Below are positions 8,950-17,580 of a stretch of 64,000 nt of DNA, in pieces. Numbering within the stretch: position 1 is the first letter of the stretch; each line of letters opens with the position of its first letter. The translations under genes and the position numbers were made by a program. The stretch comes from Hwangdonia seohaensis. GTDB taxonomy: Bacteria > Bacteroidota > Bacteroidia > Flavobacteriales > Flavobacteriaceae. The stretch covers positions 803,892 to 867,891 of the forward strand of contig NZ_JAVSCK010000002.1 in the NCBI RefSeq assembly GCF_031932625.1, in the 5' to 3' direction. Below the pieces are notes generated by a model that worked only from the letters and a program-made list of their open reading frames with translations, did not search any database and was not told where the DNA came from.

Positions 8950-8969
8950 ATTCCTGCTTTCGCAGGAAT
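8950..8969. terminator. Hairpin ATTCCTGC-TTTC-GCAGGAAT
   Basis: A perfect 8-bp stem with a 4-nt loop lies directly next to the ccsBA stop codon and downstream of the DUF3307 gene. It could end transcription for either convergent gene, but neither side has a long T-run, so it may only be a repeat-type hairpin. Confidence 0.45.
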
Positions 8970-11900
8970 TTATTTCTTATAATGCTTCGCATAGCCGCGA
9001 TAAGCAAAAAACCCTAAAACAGCCACAATAGCACAAGCTATTAATATAAACTTAACACTTACTATTTGGTCGCCACTCGCGTAAGAATGCAATCCTGCCA
9101 AATAGAAATTCACTCCAAAGTAAGTCATTAAAATACTGGAAAACGCCACGATAGACATTAAGTTAAAAAACCAGCGTCCGCGCAACCCAGGAATCAATCG
9201 CATGTGTATTACAAAAGCATAAACCATAATGCTAATAAGCGCCCATGTTTCCTTTGGGTCCCAACCCCAATAGCGCCCCCAGCTTTCGTTAGCCCACATA
9301 CCGCCTAAAAAGTTGCCAATAGTTAGCATTACCAAACCTACGGTTAAAGCCATTTCGTTAATTATGGTAAGCTCTTTAATGTTTAAATCCATTTTGGTTT
9401 TGTTTTCTTTGGTGGTGAAAATCATCAATAATAATGATACCACACCTAAAATCATCCCCAATGCAAAGGGCCCATAGCTTCCAACAATAATAGAAACATG
9501 AATCATCAACCAATAACTATTAAGAACCGGTTGTAAATTGGCAATGGCTGGATCCATCCAATTCCAATGCGCAATCATTAAAATCATAGCTGTTACAAAA
9601 GCTGTTGCGGCTATGGTTAAATCACTTTTTCTACCAAAGGCCAAACCAAAAAACATGGTTGCCCAAGCCACATAAATCATAGACTCGTAAGCATCACTCC
9701 ACGGCGCATGCCCAGAGATGTACCAACGCGCAATCAAACCTGCTGTATGCAATAAAAACAAACCGAGAATTACAAATTTTAAGGTGTTTATGGTTATGGT
9801 TATCCCTTTGCTCTTTTCTTTAAATATTTGAACAATCAATACTATAAACAGTAACGTTCCCGCGTACATGTACCAACTGTATAGCTTCTTAAAAATATCG
9901 TATTTATTGTATAAAACCTCGGTGTTTATCTTTTTATCGCTCAGCATAACATCAGCGCCATATTGGTGCTGTGTCTTCTTAAAAGCCTCTAAAAGTTTTG
10001 AGGCTTCAGAGAAATCACCCGACTGTTTCGATTTATTGAGCGTAAACAAATAAGCTCTAAATCCGTTTTTAATAAAGTTTCCGTAAAGCGAATCTTCAAT
10101 TTTATCTTTTACTTCTTTATCAGTTCTGTAATCGTAAGCCGAAATCCATTTGTTATTATAATCATTTGGTATAGGGAATATTTTCAACGACATCCCTTCA
10201 ACGGCATTATACAATAAACTAACACGTTGGTCGGTTTCCTTAAATTCTTTTTGATAGCCATTTGGCACTGGGGCTTTGTAGGCTTCTTCAAGATAAGGCG
10301 CTAATTTATACTCGCCTCTCATGGTAAAAAAATCGGCTAGTGTTGCGTATTTTTCTTCCTTTTGAATACCTAATAAACTCCTAATGGAATCGCCTTTTTT
10401 AGGTTTTATATAAATGATTGGCACGTTGTACCACAGCAACGGACTTTCTTGAATGGACAACAATACTTGGTTGGCATCAAAACCTTCGTAAGTATCGTTT
10501 TTACTTAATTTACGAAGCATTTCCGAGGCGTATGTATTAACGGGCATCATACGTCCGCTAAGGTCTTGAATCACTAAATGCCCAAATTCATCGGCTTGTG
10601 CCTTAGGTGTGATGTTCGCTTTTAAAATAGAATCTATTTGGGCTTTTGCAGGTTTGGAATGATCGTGGCCATCGTTTTCAGAGTGCTTCTGCGAAAACGC
10701 GTTCAACCCAAAACACAACAATACTATTGAAAGCGCTTTTGCTTTTTTAGCTTTTACTTTATTGAGTTGCTTTTTTAAATCGCCAAAACGCGACCCTTTA
10801 ACAAACAAAATAGCCAACATACCAAAATAGAGCATAAAATAACCAAAGTAAGTAAGCAAGGTTCCCCAATAATCATGGTTTACCGATAAGATTGTTCCCT
10901 TTTCATCGGCATCAAAACTAGATTGAAAGAATCGGTATCCGCGATGGTCTAAAATATGGTTCATATATATCTTATAATCAAAATCGTCTTGCCCTTCGTC
11001 TATAACCGTTACTTGACTGGAAAAAGCAGAATAGCCATTATCTGTTCCCGGGTAACGTTCGGCTTCAAAATCGTTTAATTTAATATGAAATGGCAGTTCC
11101 AATACTTTCGATCCGTATTTAAAAGCAAAATCCAAACCACCAACCTGTATTTGTTTAAAGGCGCTGTTAGTACCCTTTCCACCTATTAACCCAACGGTTT
11201 TGGTTTCGTTATTTGCCGTAACTTTTAGCACCACACCATCACTGTCGTTTTTAAGTATTTCCGATTTTTGAACCACATCAAAAACACCTTTTATAACGGG
11301 TTTTGGAAATACCATTTGCATGTTACCGATTTTATAAAGCGACCGCAACACTAAAGGTTGAATACTATCTTTTATCACTTCGCCCTCGGCTTGAGTTGCC
11401 ATGGTTAAATAACTGCCTTCAAAAGGCGATTGAATGGTTAAACCATCTTCAGTTGACGTTATATTTATAGCACCATTGGTAGGTTTGTTAAGGGCAATTA
11501 ATATGTTGTGTACATTTGCAACTTCCCCAACTTTTAAAAAGTGATTATGGGAACCGTTCCCGCCAGCTTCAACTAATTTTAAATATTCCTCTCCGTTTTC
11601 ATCAGGAATAATATCCTCTTCAGCACCAGCGATAAATTTTTCCAACTCAATGGTTACGGGCTGGTTATTGTAATCGGTAGTTACCCTAAACTTGTTTTCC
11701 ATTCGTTTGGAAAAATCGACTTCAGATTCTAAAACGCGTCTTTGATTTTGCCCATTAACCACAAAATCGCCATCAATGTATGTAGTAATGTATGTTTTTT
11801 GAGATAAAAAAGTGTTTTCGGTGGCGCCTTCCCTAATGGCCATCATACCTTCAAAACTCACGTAACGTGTAATGAATGCGCCCAACAATATAAAAATGAA

Positions 11901-12164
11901 TGATAAGTGCAATATTAAAGTTGCCCATTTTTCTTTCTTATACAGTCTGAAACGGAAAATATTTCCTGTAAAATTAATTACAAAAAACACCATAATGGCT
12001 TCAAACCACCACGTGTTGTATATTAAATTACGTGTGTAAGGTGTTGGCGATGTGTCTTGTCCAGCATCTAAAAATGTTCCAATTGCCATGGCAGCCGCAA
12101 AGGCTAAAAATAAAACAGCAGTAAGTCGAGTTGAGAAAAGAATTTTGGCGAGTTTATTTTGCAT
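8970..12164 (-). CDS. ccsBA: CcsB-CcsA fusion, system II cytochrome c biogenesis protein
   Basis: 1064 residues. The N-terminal part (first three membrane helices, a large periplasmic region, fourth helix near residue 430) is the ResB/CcsB module; the C-terminal ~350 residues are CcsA, with about eight helices. The haem-handling WWD motif (WANESWGRYWGWDPKETWA) lies near residue 960, and the flanking conserved histidines are in HTAGLIARWYISGHAPW and the LMIHVSIIVGSYGPF helix. The protein moves haem across the membrane and ligates it to CXXCH of apocytochromes. Fused CcsBA is usual in Bacteroidetes and epsilonproteobacteria. A second hydrophobic stretch near residue 475 precedes a His-rich linker. 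Confidence 0.93.
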   Translation of the reverse strand: MQNKLAKILFSTRLTAVLFLAFAAAMAIGTFLDAGQDTSPTPYTRNLIYNTWWFEAIMVFFVINFTGNIFRFRLYKKEKWATLILHLSFIFILLGAFITRYVSFEGMMAIREGATENTFLSQKTYITTYIDGDFVVNGQNQRRVLESEVDFSKRMENKFRVTTDYNNQPVTIELEKFIAGAEEDIIPDENGEEYLKLVEAGGNGSHNHFLKVGEVANVHNILIALNKPTNGAINITSTEDGLTIQSPFEGSYLTMATQAEGEVIKDSIQPLVLRSLYKIGNMQMVFPKPVIKGVFDVVQKSEILKNDSDGVVLKVTANNETKTVGLIGGKGTNSAFKQIQVGGLDFAFKYGSKVLELPFHIKLNDFEAERYPGTDNGYSAFSSQVTVIDEGQDDFDYKIYMNHILDHRGYRFFQSSFDADEKGTILSVNHDYWGTLLTYFGYFMLYFGMLAILFVKGSRFGDLKKQLNKVKAKKAKALSIVLLCFGLNAFSQKHSENDGHDHSKPAKAQIDSILKANITPKAQADEFGHLVIQDLSGRMMPVNTYASEMLRKLSKNDTYEGFDANQVLLSIQESPLLWYNVPIIYIKPKKGDSIRSLLGIQKEEKYATLADFFTMRGEYKLAPYLEEAYKAPVPNGYQKEFKETDQRVSLLYNAVEGMSLKIFPIPNDYNNKWISAYDYRTDKEVKDKIEDSLYGNFIKNGFRAYLFTLNKSKQSGDFSEASKLLEAFKKTQHQYGADVMLSDKKINTEVLYNKYDIFKKLYSWYMYAGTLLFIVLIVQIFKEKSKGITITINTLKFVILGLFLLHTAGLIARWYISGHAPWSDAYESMIYVAWATMFFGLAFGRKSDLTIAATAFVTAMILMIAHWNWMDPAIANLQPVLNSYWLMIHVSIIVGSYGPFALGMILGVVSLLLMIFTTKENKTKMDLNIKELTIINEMALTVGLVMLTIGNFLGGMWANESWGRYWGWDPKETWALISIMVYAFVIHMRLIPGLRGRWFFNLMSIVAFSSILMTYFGVNFYLAGLHSYASGDQIVSVKFILIACAIVAVLGFFAYRGYAKHYKK

Positions 12165-12289
12165 AATAACTACCTTTTTTTAGGTCGTGCAAATTTAATG
12201 ATTTAAGTTGATTTTGATATGTTAAAACTTGAAAGTTTAAACCTGAATTTGTTAAAATCCATTTCCTGTTTAGACCGAGCCGAAACCAA

Positions 12290-12700
12290 TTACTGTGATT
12301 GCCTCGCTTCAAAGATTTTTAAGTATAAAAACGTGCCCATTTTTCGGGCGCGACGTTTGGCATTTTCTGCATAATCGCCTTCAAAAAGTTCATCAATCGT
12401 TTGAAACCACAAGTTTAACCAAAGTCCGAAATGCAGTTCTGAAATGCTGTTATTATTCGCTCTATCAACTTTTACGTGGGCTTCCAAAGGATTGCCTTTG
12501 TATTTCTTTTCCAACCTTCTGGTCATAAATAAACTCGACTCCCAAAAGGTGGTGAGTTTATCTAAATGTTCGTCCCAATCTTTAATCACGTCGTTAAAAA
12601 ACGGTCCTAAAACAGCATCTTTTCTAACTTTTTTATAAAATGATGAAACCAATAAGAACACATCGGCCCTAGTTTCGATATCTTTTTTGCCCATATCCAA
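12290..12700 (-). CDS. Group III truncated haemoglobin
   Basis: 136 residues, the usual size for a 2-on-2 globin. The group III pattern is visible: FYKKVRKDAVLGPFFNDV at helices B/C-E, FWESSLFMTRR, and HFGLWLNLWFQTID in which the first His is the proximal haem ligand. ATG codons at 12700 and 12694 are both possible starts. The protein probably binds O2 or NO. It follows the 97-residue membrane protein by 1 nt and is divergent from a Crp/Fnr regulator whose promoter has an FNR-like box, which suggests control by oxygen or nitric oxide (inference). Confidence 0.9.
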   Translation of the reverse strand: MDMGKKDIETRADVFLLVSSFYKKVRKDAVLGPFFNDVIKDWDEHLDKLTTFWESSLFMTRRLEKKYKGNPLEAHVKVDRANNNSISELHFGLWLNLWFQTIDELFEGDYAENAKRRARKMGTFLYLKIFEARQSQ

Positions 12701-12701
12701 C

Positions 12702-12995
12702 TTATTGTAAGCGCATTACGTTTAATGCGATTAAAATTATATTAACAATAAGTGATAAAATTAACAAATTAAATGTCCATTTAAGTTTTAAATGTGCCAT
12801 AATTGCCGCGTTATATGTCATTGAAACAACAACGCACAGGGTTAATTCCAATAAATAAAATTCTGAAATCTTACTATTAATCAAAATATACATAGCCGCT
12901 ATTGAGCCCACACAACTTTGAAATATGATGCTTAATGGAATATAGAGTATATAATTCTCGTTGAAATTGTTTAGAGATTTTTTATAAAAATCCAT
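12702..12995 (-). CDS. Small membrane protein co-transcribed with truncated haemoglobin
   Basis: 97 residues with three predicted membrane helices (about residues 15-36, 45-65 and 74-95). No family recognised. It is the first gene of a two-gene operon with the truncated haemoglobin 1 nt downstream, and its start is 76 bp from the start of the divergent Crp/Fnr gene. Confidence 0.6.
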   Translation of the reverse strand: MDFYKKSLNNFNENYILYIPLSIIFQSCVGSIAAMYILINSKISEFYLLELTLCVVVSMTYNAAIMAHLKLKWTFNLLILSLIVNIILIALNVMRLQ

Positions 12996-13010
12996 GATAT
13001 ATATTTTTTA

Positions 13011-13065
13011 TTTGAATACTTCAAATTTCTATAACATATCTTTGTTTTTTTATGATTCAAATCAT
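13011..13065 (+). promoter_or_regulatory. Promoter with FNR-like box at the transcription start
   Basis: The -33 box TTTG (13011-13014) and -7 box TATCTTTG (13037-13044) predict a start near 13051. ATGATTCAAATCAT at 13052-13065 is an inverted repeat with the FNR-type core TGAT-N4-ATCA. Its position on the start site suggests repression of the regulator gene by its own product, and it lies about 60 bp upstream of the divergent haemoglobin operon, where it could also act. Binding is inferred, not shown. Confidence 0.6.
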
Positions 13066-13071
13066 AACATT

Positions 13072-13659
13072 ATGATTCCTGTAAAAACCCTTAACAGTTA
13101 CAAAGCGCTTAAAAAAACATATACCAAAAACAGTATCGTTTTTAATGAGGGCGAGTCGGCCAGATTTTATTATCAAATTAAAAAAGGCGATATAAAAATG
13201 TATAATCTTACCGAAGACGGCAAGGAGTTTGTACAGGGTTATTTTAGCAATGGCAGTTCGTTTGGCGAGCCGCCTTTGTTTGGCAACTACAAATATCCTG
13301 CTACGGCGTTTTGTGTATCAGACTGTGTTATTTATAAATTGCCAAAAGCCACTTTTTTCGAATTGTTGAAAACACACCCGGACATTCATTTAACATTCAC
13401 AAAACTGCTCTGTAAGCGCATGGTTTACAAGGCTAAAATAATGAAGGAAATCTCGGTTTACCCGCCAGAACACCGCATTTTAACTTTGCTTAACCACTTT
13501 AAGGAAAACACATCTCCAAATGAAATTTACGAGGTTAAGCTAACGCGCCAACAAATTTCCGAACTCACGGGTTTACGGGTTGAAACCGTAATTAGAGCGA
13601 TTAAACATTTAGAAAAATCAAACAAATTATATATAAAAGAACGCAAAGTTTATATCTAA
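13072..13659 (+). CDS. Crp/Fnr family transcriptional regulator
   Basis: 195 residues from the ATG at 13072; an in-frame ATG at 12994 would run through the promoter and add 26 unrelated residues. Residues ~15-120 are a cyclic-nucleotide-binding-like beta-roll (IVFNEGESARFYYQIKKGDI, GEPPLFGNYKYPATA). The C-terminal winged HTH has the recognition segment LTRQQISELTGLRVETVIR. No N-terminal Cys cluster for an Fe-S centre is visible, so it is not a classical FNR; in related proteins (DNR/NnrR type) the ligand is haem or NO. The divergent haemoglobin operon is the probable target. Confidence 0.85.
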   Translation: MIPVKTLNSYKALKKTYTKNSIVFNEGESARFYYQIKKGDIKMYNLTEDGKEFVQGYFSNGSSFGEPPLFGNYKYPATAFCVSDCVIYKLPKATFFELLKTHPDIHLTFTKLLCKRMVYKAKIMKEISVYPPEHRILTLLNHFKENTSPNEIYEVKLTRQQISELTGLRVETVIRAIKHLEKSNKLYIKERKVYI

Positions 13660-13678
13660 ATATTTCTATTTTAGCAGT

Positions 13679-14494
13679 ATGATTTCAGTAGTTATTCTTG
13701 GCGCCGGTAATGTAGCCACTCACCTATTTAAAGCTTTCGAAAAAGCTGAAAATATTGTTGTAAACCAATGGTATAACAGAAGCTTAAAAACCATTAAGCC
13801 CTATAAAAATAAAATTGAAATTATTGATGATTTAGCACTTTTAAACGATGCCGATGTTTACATTATAGCTGTTAGCGACGATGCCATTGCAGAATTGTCT
13901 GAACAACTTCCGTTTGAAAACAAATTGGTTGTACACACCTCGGGTGGCGTTGGTGTTTACGATATTGATAAAAAGCACAAACGCGGTGTATTTTATCCGC
14001 TGCAAACCTTTAGTAAAGATGCCGAAATGGATTTTAAAAGCGTGCCGATTTGTATTGAAACCATCGATAAAAAGGACTATCATATTTTAAAAGCATTGGC
14101 CATTTCAATAGGAAGCCCAACCAAAAAAGTAAACAGCGACCAACGTCGTGTGCTGCATTTAGCGGCCGTTTTTGTCAATAATTTTACAAATCAATTATAT
14201 AGAATTGGGCACGAAATTACCGAAAGTGAAGGTGCCGAATTCGATTTGCTAAAACCGTTAATTCTTGAAACTGCGAAGAAAGTTCAGGAATTGTCACCGT
14301 ACATGGCACAAACGGGTCCCGCAAAACGCCACGACAAAAAAACCATAAAAAAACATTTGAAAATTTTAAAAAACGAGCAACATAAAGACATTTACAAACT
14401 GCTCACCAAATCAATACAGAACACACACGGGACTTCGACAGGCTCAGCAACCAATTTTGAAAAAAACACGCATAATGGAAGAAAAAAGTTATAA
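13679..14494 (+). CDS. DUF2520 / Rossmann-like oxidoreductase-fold protein
   Basis: 271 residues. The N-terminal NAD(P)-binding Rossmann fold starts at ISVVILGAGNVATHLFKAF; the DUF2520 C-terminal helical domain contains HLAAVFVNNFTNQLYRIG. It resembles F420-dependent NADP reductases and pyrroline-5-carboxylate reductase, but the substrate is unknown. The last ~20 residues (GTSTGSATNFEKNT and following) look foreign: they are encoded by an interspersed repeat (14432-14452) and flanks. The gene overlaps kdsC by 20 bp and opens an operon reaching the prenyltransferase. Confidence 0.8.
   Translation: MISVVILGAGNVATHLFKAFEKAENIVVNQWYNRSLKTIKPYKNKIEIIDDLALLNDADVYIIAVSDDAIAELSEQLPFENKLVVHTSGGVGVYDIDKKHKRGVFYPLQTFSKDAEMDFKSVPICIETIDKKDYHILKALAISIGSPTKKVNSDQRRVLHLAAVFVNNFTNQLYRIGHEITESEGAEFDLLKPLILETAKKVQELSPYMAQTGPAKRHDKKTIKKHLKILKNEQHKDIYKLLTKSIQNTHGTSTGSATNFEKNTHNGRKKL
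14432..14452 (+). repeat. Interspersed-repeat fragment inside a coding region
   Basis: ACTTCGACAGGCTCAGCAAC at 14432-14451 is related to the ATTTCGACAAGCTCAACCTG arm of the element at 4271-4400. It is translated as part of the C-terminal tail of the DUF2520 protein, a few codons before kdsC begins. Confidence 0.6.
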
Positions 14495-15005
14495 AGAATA
14501 TTTAGAGCACATCACCACTTTTATTTTTGATGTTGATGGGGTTTTAACCGATGGATCTGTAACCGTAACCACCACCGGCGAGATGCTTAGAAAAATGAAC
14601 ATAAAAGATGGCTACGGACTTAAAACCGCAGTTGATGCTGGGTTTAACGTATGCATTATTTCGGGAGGCTCAAATGAAGGGGTACGTATTCGTTTAAAAG
14701 GTTTGGGCATAAAAGACATTTATTTAGGGACGCACAATAAAATTGAACAGCTTAACGACTACTTTGAAAAAAAGGGTATTAAATCGGAAAACGTGTTGTA
14801 TATGGGCGATGACATTCCAGATTTTCCGGTTATGAAAATTATCGGTTTGCCCTGTTGTCCGCAAGATGCCGTGCCAGAAATAAAAAATATTTCAAAATAC
14901 ATTTCTCATAAAAAAGGTGGCAAAGGTGCGGTTCGCGATGTGATTGAACAGGTGCTAAAAGTACAAGGCAAATGGAACGGGAACTTTAGTGCGAAATACG
15001 ATTAA
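14475..15005 (+). CDS. kdsC: KDO 8-phosphate phosphatase-like HAD protein (KdsC family)
   Basis: 176 residues, a capless HAD enzyme of the KdsC type. Motif I is FIFDVDGVLTDGSVTV (residues ~14-29), motif II is CIISGGSNEGV and motif IV is VLYMGDDIPDFPVM. The family removes phosphate from KDO-8-phosphate in lipopolysaccharide inner-core synthesis, though some members act on other acylneuraminate-type sugars. The start was set at 14475; an earlier ATG (14457) adds only six residues. It overlaps the DUF2520 gene. Confidence 0.85.
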   Translation: MEEKSYKEYLEHITTFIFDVDGVLTDGSVTVTTTGEMLRKMNIKDGYGLKTAVDAGFNVCIISGGSNEGVRIRLKGLGIKDIYLGTHNKIEQLNDYFEKKGIKSENVLYMGDDIPDFPVMKIIGLPCCPQDAVPEIKNISKYISHKKGGKGAVRDVIEQVLKVQGKWNGNFSAKYD

Positions 15006-15008
15006 ACA

Positions 15009-15341
15009 TTGGCTAGAAATAAAAGAAGACATAGCGTAGGTTTTGGATATATAGGTTTTGGAAACAGCCGCAGTGTGTTTAATCAAACCTCGAATAAAGC
15101 GTTTTCTGCATTAAAAGAGAAACTTAACGAAGAAACCCACGTTCATTATAAACTTAATTTTTCCCATAAAGAACTATCAAAAGCCGAAAGGGAAATCATT
15201 AAAAACAAAATTAGAAAAGAAGAAAAACGAAAATCCCTTCAGGCAATAGTATTAACCATTTTAGTTCTTTTTATCATTATTGTTACCTTTCGCGAGTATC
15301 TTTTATATTCGATCAACAACAGAACCAACCCTTATTTATAA
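15009..15341 (+). CDS. Hypothetical protein with one C-terminal membrane helix
   Basis: 110 residues from a TTG start 3 nt after the kdsC stop; no ATG is available upstream. The N-terminus is basic (MARNKRRHSVGFGYIGFG), the middle is a charged helix, and residues ~78-98 (SLQAIVLTILVLFIIIVTF) form one membrane segment. No family recognised. It is placed between kdsC and the prenyltransferase in the same operon. Confidence 0.6.
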   Translation: MARNKRRHSVGFGYIGFGNSRSVFNQTSNKAFSALKEKLNEETHVHYKLNFSHKELSKAEREIIKNKIRKEEKRKSLQAIVLTILVLFIIIVTFREYLLYSINNRTNPYL

Positions 15342-15349
15342 CATTAATA

Positions 15350-16255
15350 TTGAACGTTTTAAACCTCATCCGTTGGAAAAACCTATTACTAATTGCCCTA
15401 GTGCAGCTATTAATTAAATACGCTTTTTTGGAGCCTTTTGGCGTCGATTTTGGATTAACCACATTGCAAATTTCAATTTTGGTGTTAGCAACCATTTGCA
15501 TTGCCGCCGCGGGTAACGTGATTAACGACATTTACGATGTTGAAACCGATTTTGTAAACAAACCCGATAAGCTGATTGTTGGCAAATCCATTTCAGAAAA
15601 AACGGCTTATAATCTTTTTATTGCTTTAAACGTTATTGGTGTTGGCTTGGGGTATTACCTGTCGCAATCTGTTGGCAAGAGCGCATTTTTTTCAATATTT
15701 GTTATTATTTCGGCCTTACTTTATGTGTATGCGTCCTATTTAAAACAAACGCTTTTAATTGGAAACATTATCATTTCTTTATTGGTGGCATTAAGCCTAG
15801 TTGTTGTGGGTATTTTTGAATTACTGCCGGTAATAACAACCGAAAACCGACAAACTCTTTTCACCTTTTTCAAAATCATTTTAGATTATGCGTTGTTTGC
15901 TTTCGCTATAAATCTAATTCGTGAAATCGCGAAAGATATTGAAGATATTGATGGCGATTATAAAGTCGGTATGCGCACGCTGCCCATTGTTATCGGGCGC
16001 GAACGCGCAGGAAACATTCTTTTTGTTTTAACGCTTATTCCGCTATTTGCGGTATCGTATTACACCATCAATTCGTTGTACAAAAACCAAATAGCTGTTG
16101 TGTATTTTTTAGTGTTTATTATTGGCCCTTTGTTTTATATCAGCATCAAGTCATTTAACGCAAAAACCAAAAAAGACTATCATAAAATCAGCAACCTTTT
16201 AAAATTGGTGATGTTGTTTGGGATGCTTTCCTTACTTTTATATAAGTATATTTAG
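15350..16255 (+). CDS. UbiA family prenyltransferase
   Basis: 301 residues with eight to nine membrane helices; TTG start 8 nt after the preceding stop. The two Asp-rich motifs that bind the prenyl diphosphate are NVINDIYDVETDFVNKPD (near residue 60) and AKDIEDIDGDYKVGMRTLP (near residue 195). UbiA enzymes attach prenyl chains to aromatic or glycerol-phosphate acceptors. The flavobacterial members beside kdsC are often named geranylgeranylglycerol-phosphate transferase, but the substrate is not established here. Confidence 0.85.
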   Translation: MNVLNLIRWKNLLLIALVQLLIKYAFLEPFGVDFGLTTLQISILVLATICIAAAGNVINDIYDVETDFVNKPDKLIVGKSISEKTAYNLFIALNVIGVGLGYYLSQSVGKSAFFSIFVIISALLYVYASYLKQTLLIGNIIISLLVALSLVVVGIFELLPVITTENRQTLFTFFKIILDYALFAFAINLIREIAKDIEDIDGDYKVGMRTLPIVIGRERAGNILFVLTLIPLFAVSYYTINSLYKNQIAVVYFLVFIIGPLFYISIKSFNAKTKKDYHKISNLLKLVMLFGMLSLLLYKYI

Positions 16256-16378
16256 CTTTTAAAAAACCTGATAGACCTCATGACATTAAAACGGCAAAAT
16301 AAAATGTCGTAAAAATGTCCATATAAAACCGTTATCAGACTTTTGATTACCTAATAACTTTGAGAAAAAATATTTATT

Positions 16379-16951
16379 ATGAATTCAATCGGAACTAAAA
16401 TTTTTGAAACCCGAAAATCAAGAGGATTAACCCAAGAAGAATTAGCTGAACTATCAAAAGTTAACTTAAGAACAATTCAAAGAATTGAAAATAACGAAAA
16501 TGAACCTAGGGGAAAAACAATAGATTTAATCTGTAACGCCCTTGAAATAGATAGCACCTATTTTACGAGTAAAGCTGAACAAAAAACAAGTGAATCAATT
16601 AGTTCATTTATAATTAATGCAGTATTTCTTATTCTGTTAAATTTACTTCTTATGTCAATTATTGGATTCTTAACTTTAGACTCAAATGCAAATATTAATA
16701 GTCGAATTGGAGCGTTATTATTAAGTTTTTTCATTCCTTTATTTATTGTATTATTTTCACAAAAAATGAATCCACTTGAAAGACTGTTAAAATTTGGATC
16801 AGGTTTTTTAGCCTACATTGTTTTGTTAATTATTGTTCAGGGGCTTAAAGACGGTTTCATTCTAGGTATTCGGACGGGTTTGTATCTTTGCTTAATACTT
16901 TCAATTGGAACTTTATACTACGGCAAGGCTTTACAAAAATTAATGAAATAG
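16379..16951 (+). CDS. XRE-type HTH membrane protein
   Basis: 190 residues. Residues ~5-60 are a Cro/C1-type HTH (LTQEELAELSKVNLRTIQRI); residues ~75-185 contain four membrane helices with no known domain. Fusion of an XRE domain to a four-helix membrane region is common in Bacteroidetes, where a signal sensed in the membrane may control DNA binding. It ends 1 nt before maf. Codon use looks more A-rich (AGA, GGA) than its neighbours, which hints at separate origin. Confidence 0.75.
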   Translation: MNSIGTKIFETRKSRGLTQEELAELSKVNLRTIQRIENNENEPRGKTIDLICNALEIDSTYFTSKAEQKTSESISSFIINAVFLILLNLLLMSIIGFLTLDSNANINSRIGALLLSFFIPLFIVLFSQKMNPLERLLKFGSGFLAYIVLLIIVQGLKDGFILGIRTGLYLCLILSIGTLYYGKALQKLMK

Positions 16952-16952
16952 A

Positions 16953-17546
16953 ATGCTAAACCAAAAACTAAAAAACCACCATATCATTTTAGCATCCGCT
17001 TCACCTAGGCGGCAAGCGTTTTTTAAAGGTTTGGGGTTGGATTTCGAGATTCGATTAAAACCCATAAAAGAAGAATACCCACCACGACTTACACATTTTG
17101 AAATCAGCAACTATTTAGCGCAACTTAAAGCACTTCCTTTTAAGAAAGAATTAAAACCCAACGACATCCTCATTACCAGCGATACCATTGTTTGGCATAA
17201 CAACCAAGCTTTGGGCAAACCCCGAAACGAAGACGAAGCGTTTTCTATTTTAAAAGCTTTGAGCAATACCACACACGAGGTGATTACTTCGGTTTGTTTT
17301 ACAAGTTCAAATTATGAAAAAACCATACACAACATTACCAAAGTATCGTTTAAAGACTTAACCGACAACGAGATTTTATACTACATAAAAAACTACAAGC
17401 CTTTTGATAAAGCCGGTGCTTATGGCATACAGGATTGGATTGGTCAAATAGGCGTTACAAAAATTGAAGGCTCGTATTTTAATGTTATGGGATTGCCGGT
17501 CCACGCCGTTTATAAAACGTTAAATGATATGGCGGACGCTTCATAA
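16953..17546 (+). CDS. maf: Maf family nucleotide pyrophosphatase
   Basis: 197 residues. The N-terminal signature ILASASPRRQAFFKGLGLDFE, the ISDT-like ITSDTIVWHNNQALGKPRN and the C-terminal KAGAYGIQDWIG define Maf/YhdE. The enzyme hydrolyses non-canonical or modified NTPs (dTTP/UTP or m7GTP types) to monophosphates. It begins 1 nt after the HTH membrane gene, and its end overlaps the leader of the following lipoprotein region. Confidence 0.93.
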   Translation: MLNQKLKNHHIILASASPRRQAFFKGLGLDFEIRLKPIKEEYPPRLTHFEISNYLAQLKALPFKKELKPNDILITSDTIVWHNNQALGKPRNEDEAFSILKALSNTTHEVITSVCFTSSNYEKTIHNITKVSFKDLTDNEILYYIKNYKPFDKAGAYGIQDWIGQIGVTKIEGSYFNVMGLPVHAVYKTLNDMADAS

Positions 17547-17580
17547 ATTTGTAAATTTAGACTTCAAAAAATTCCATCAG

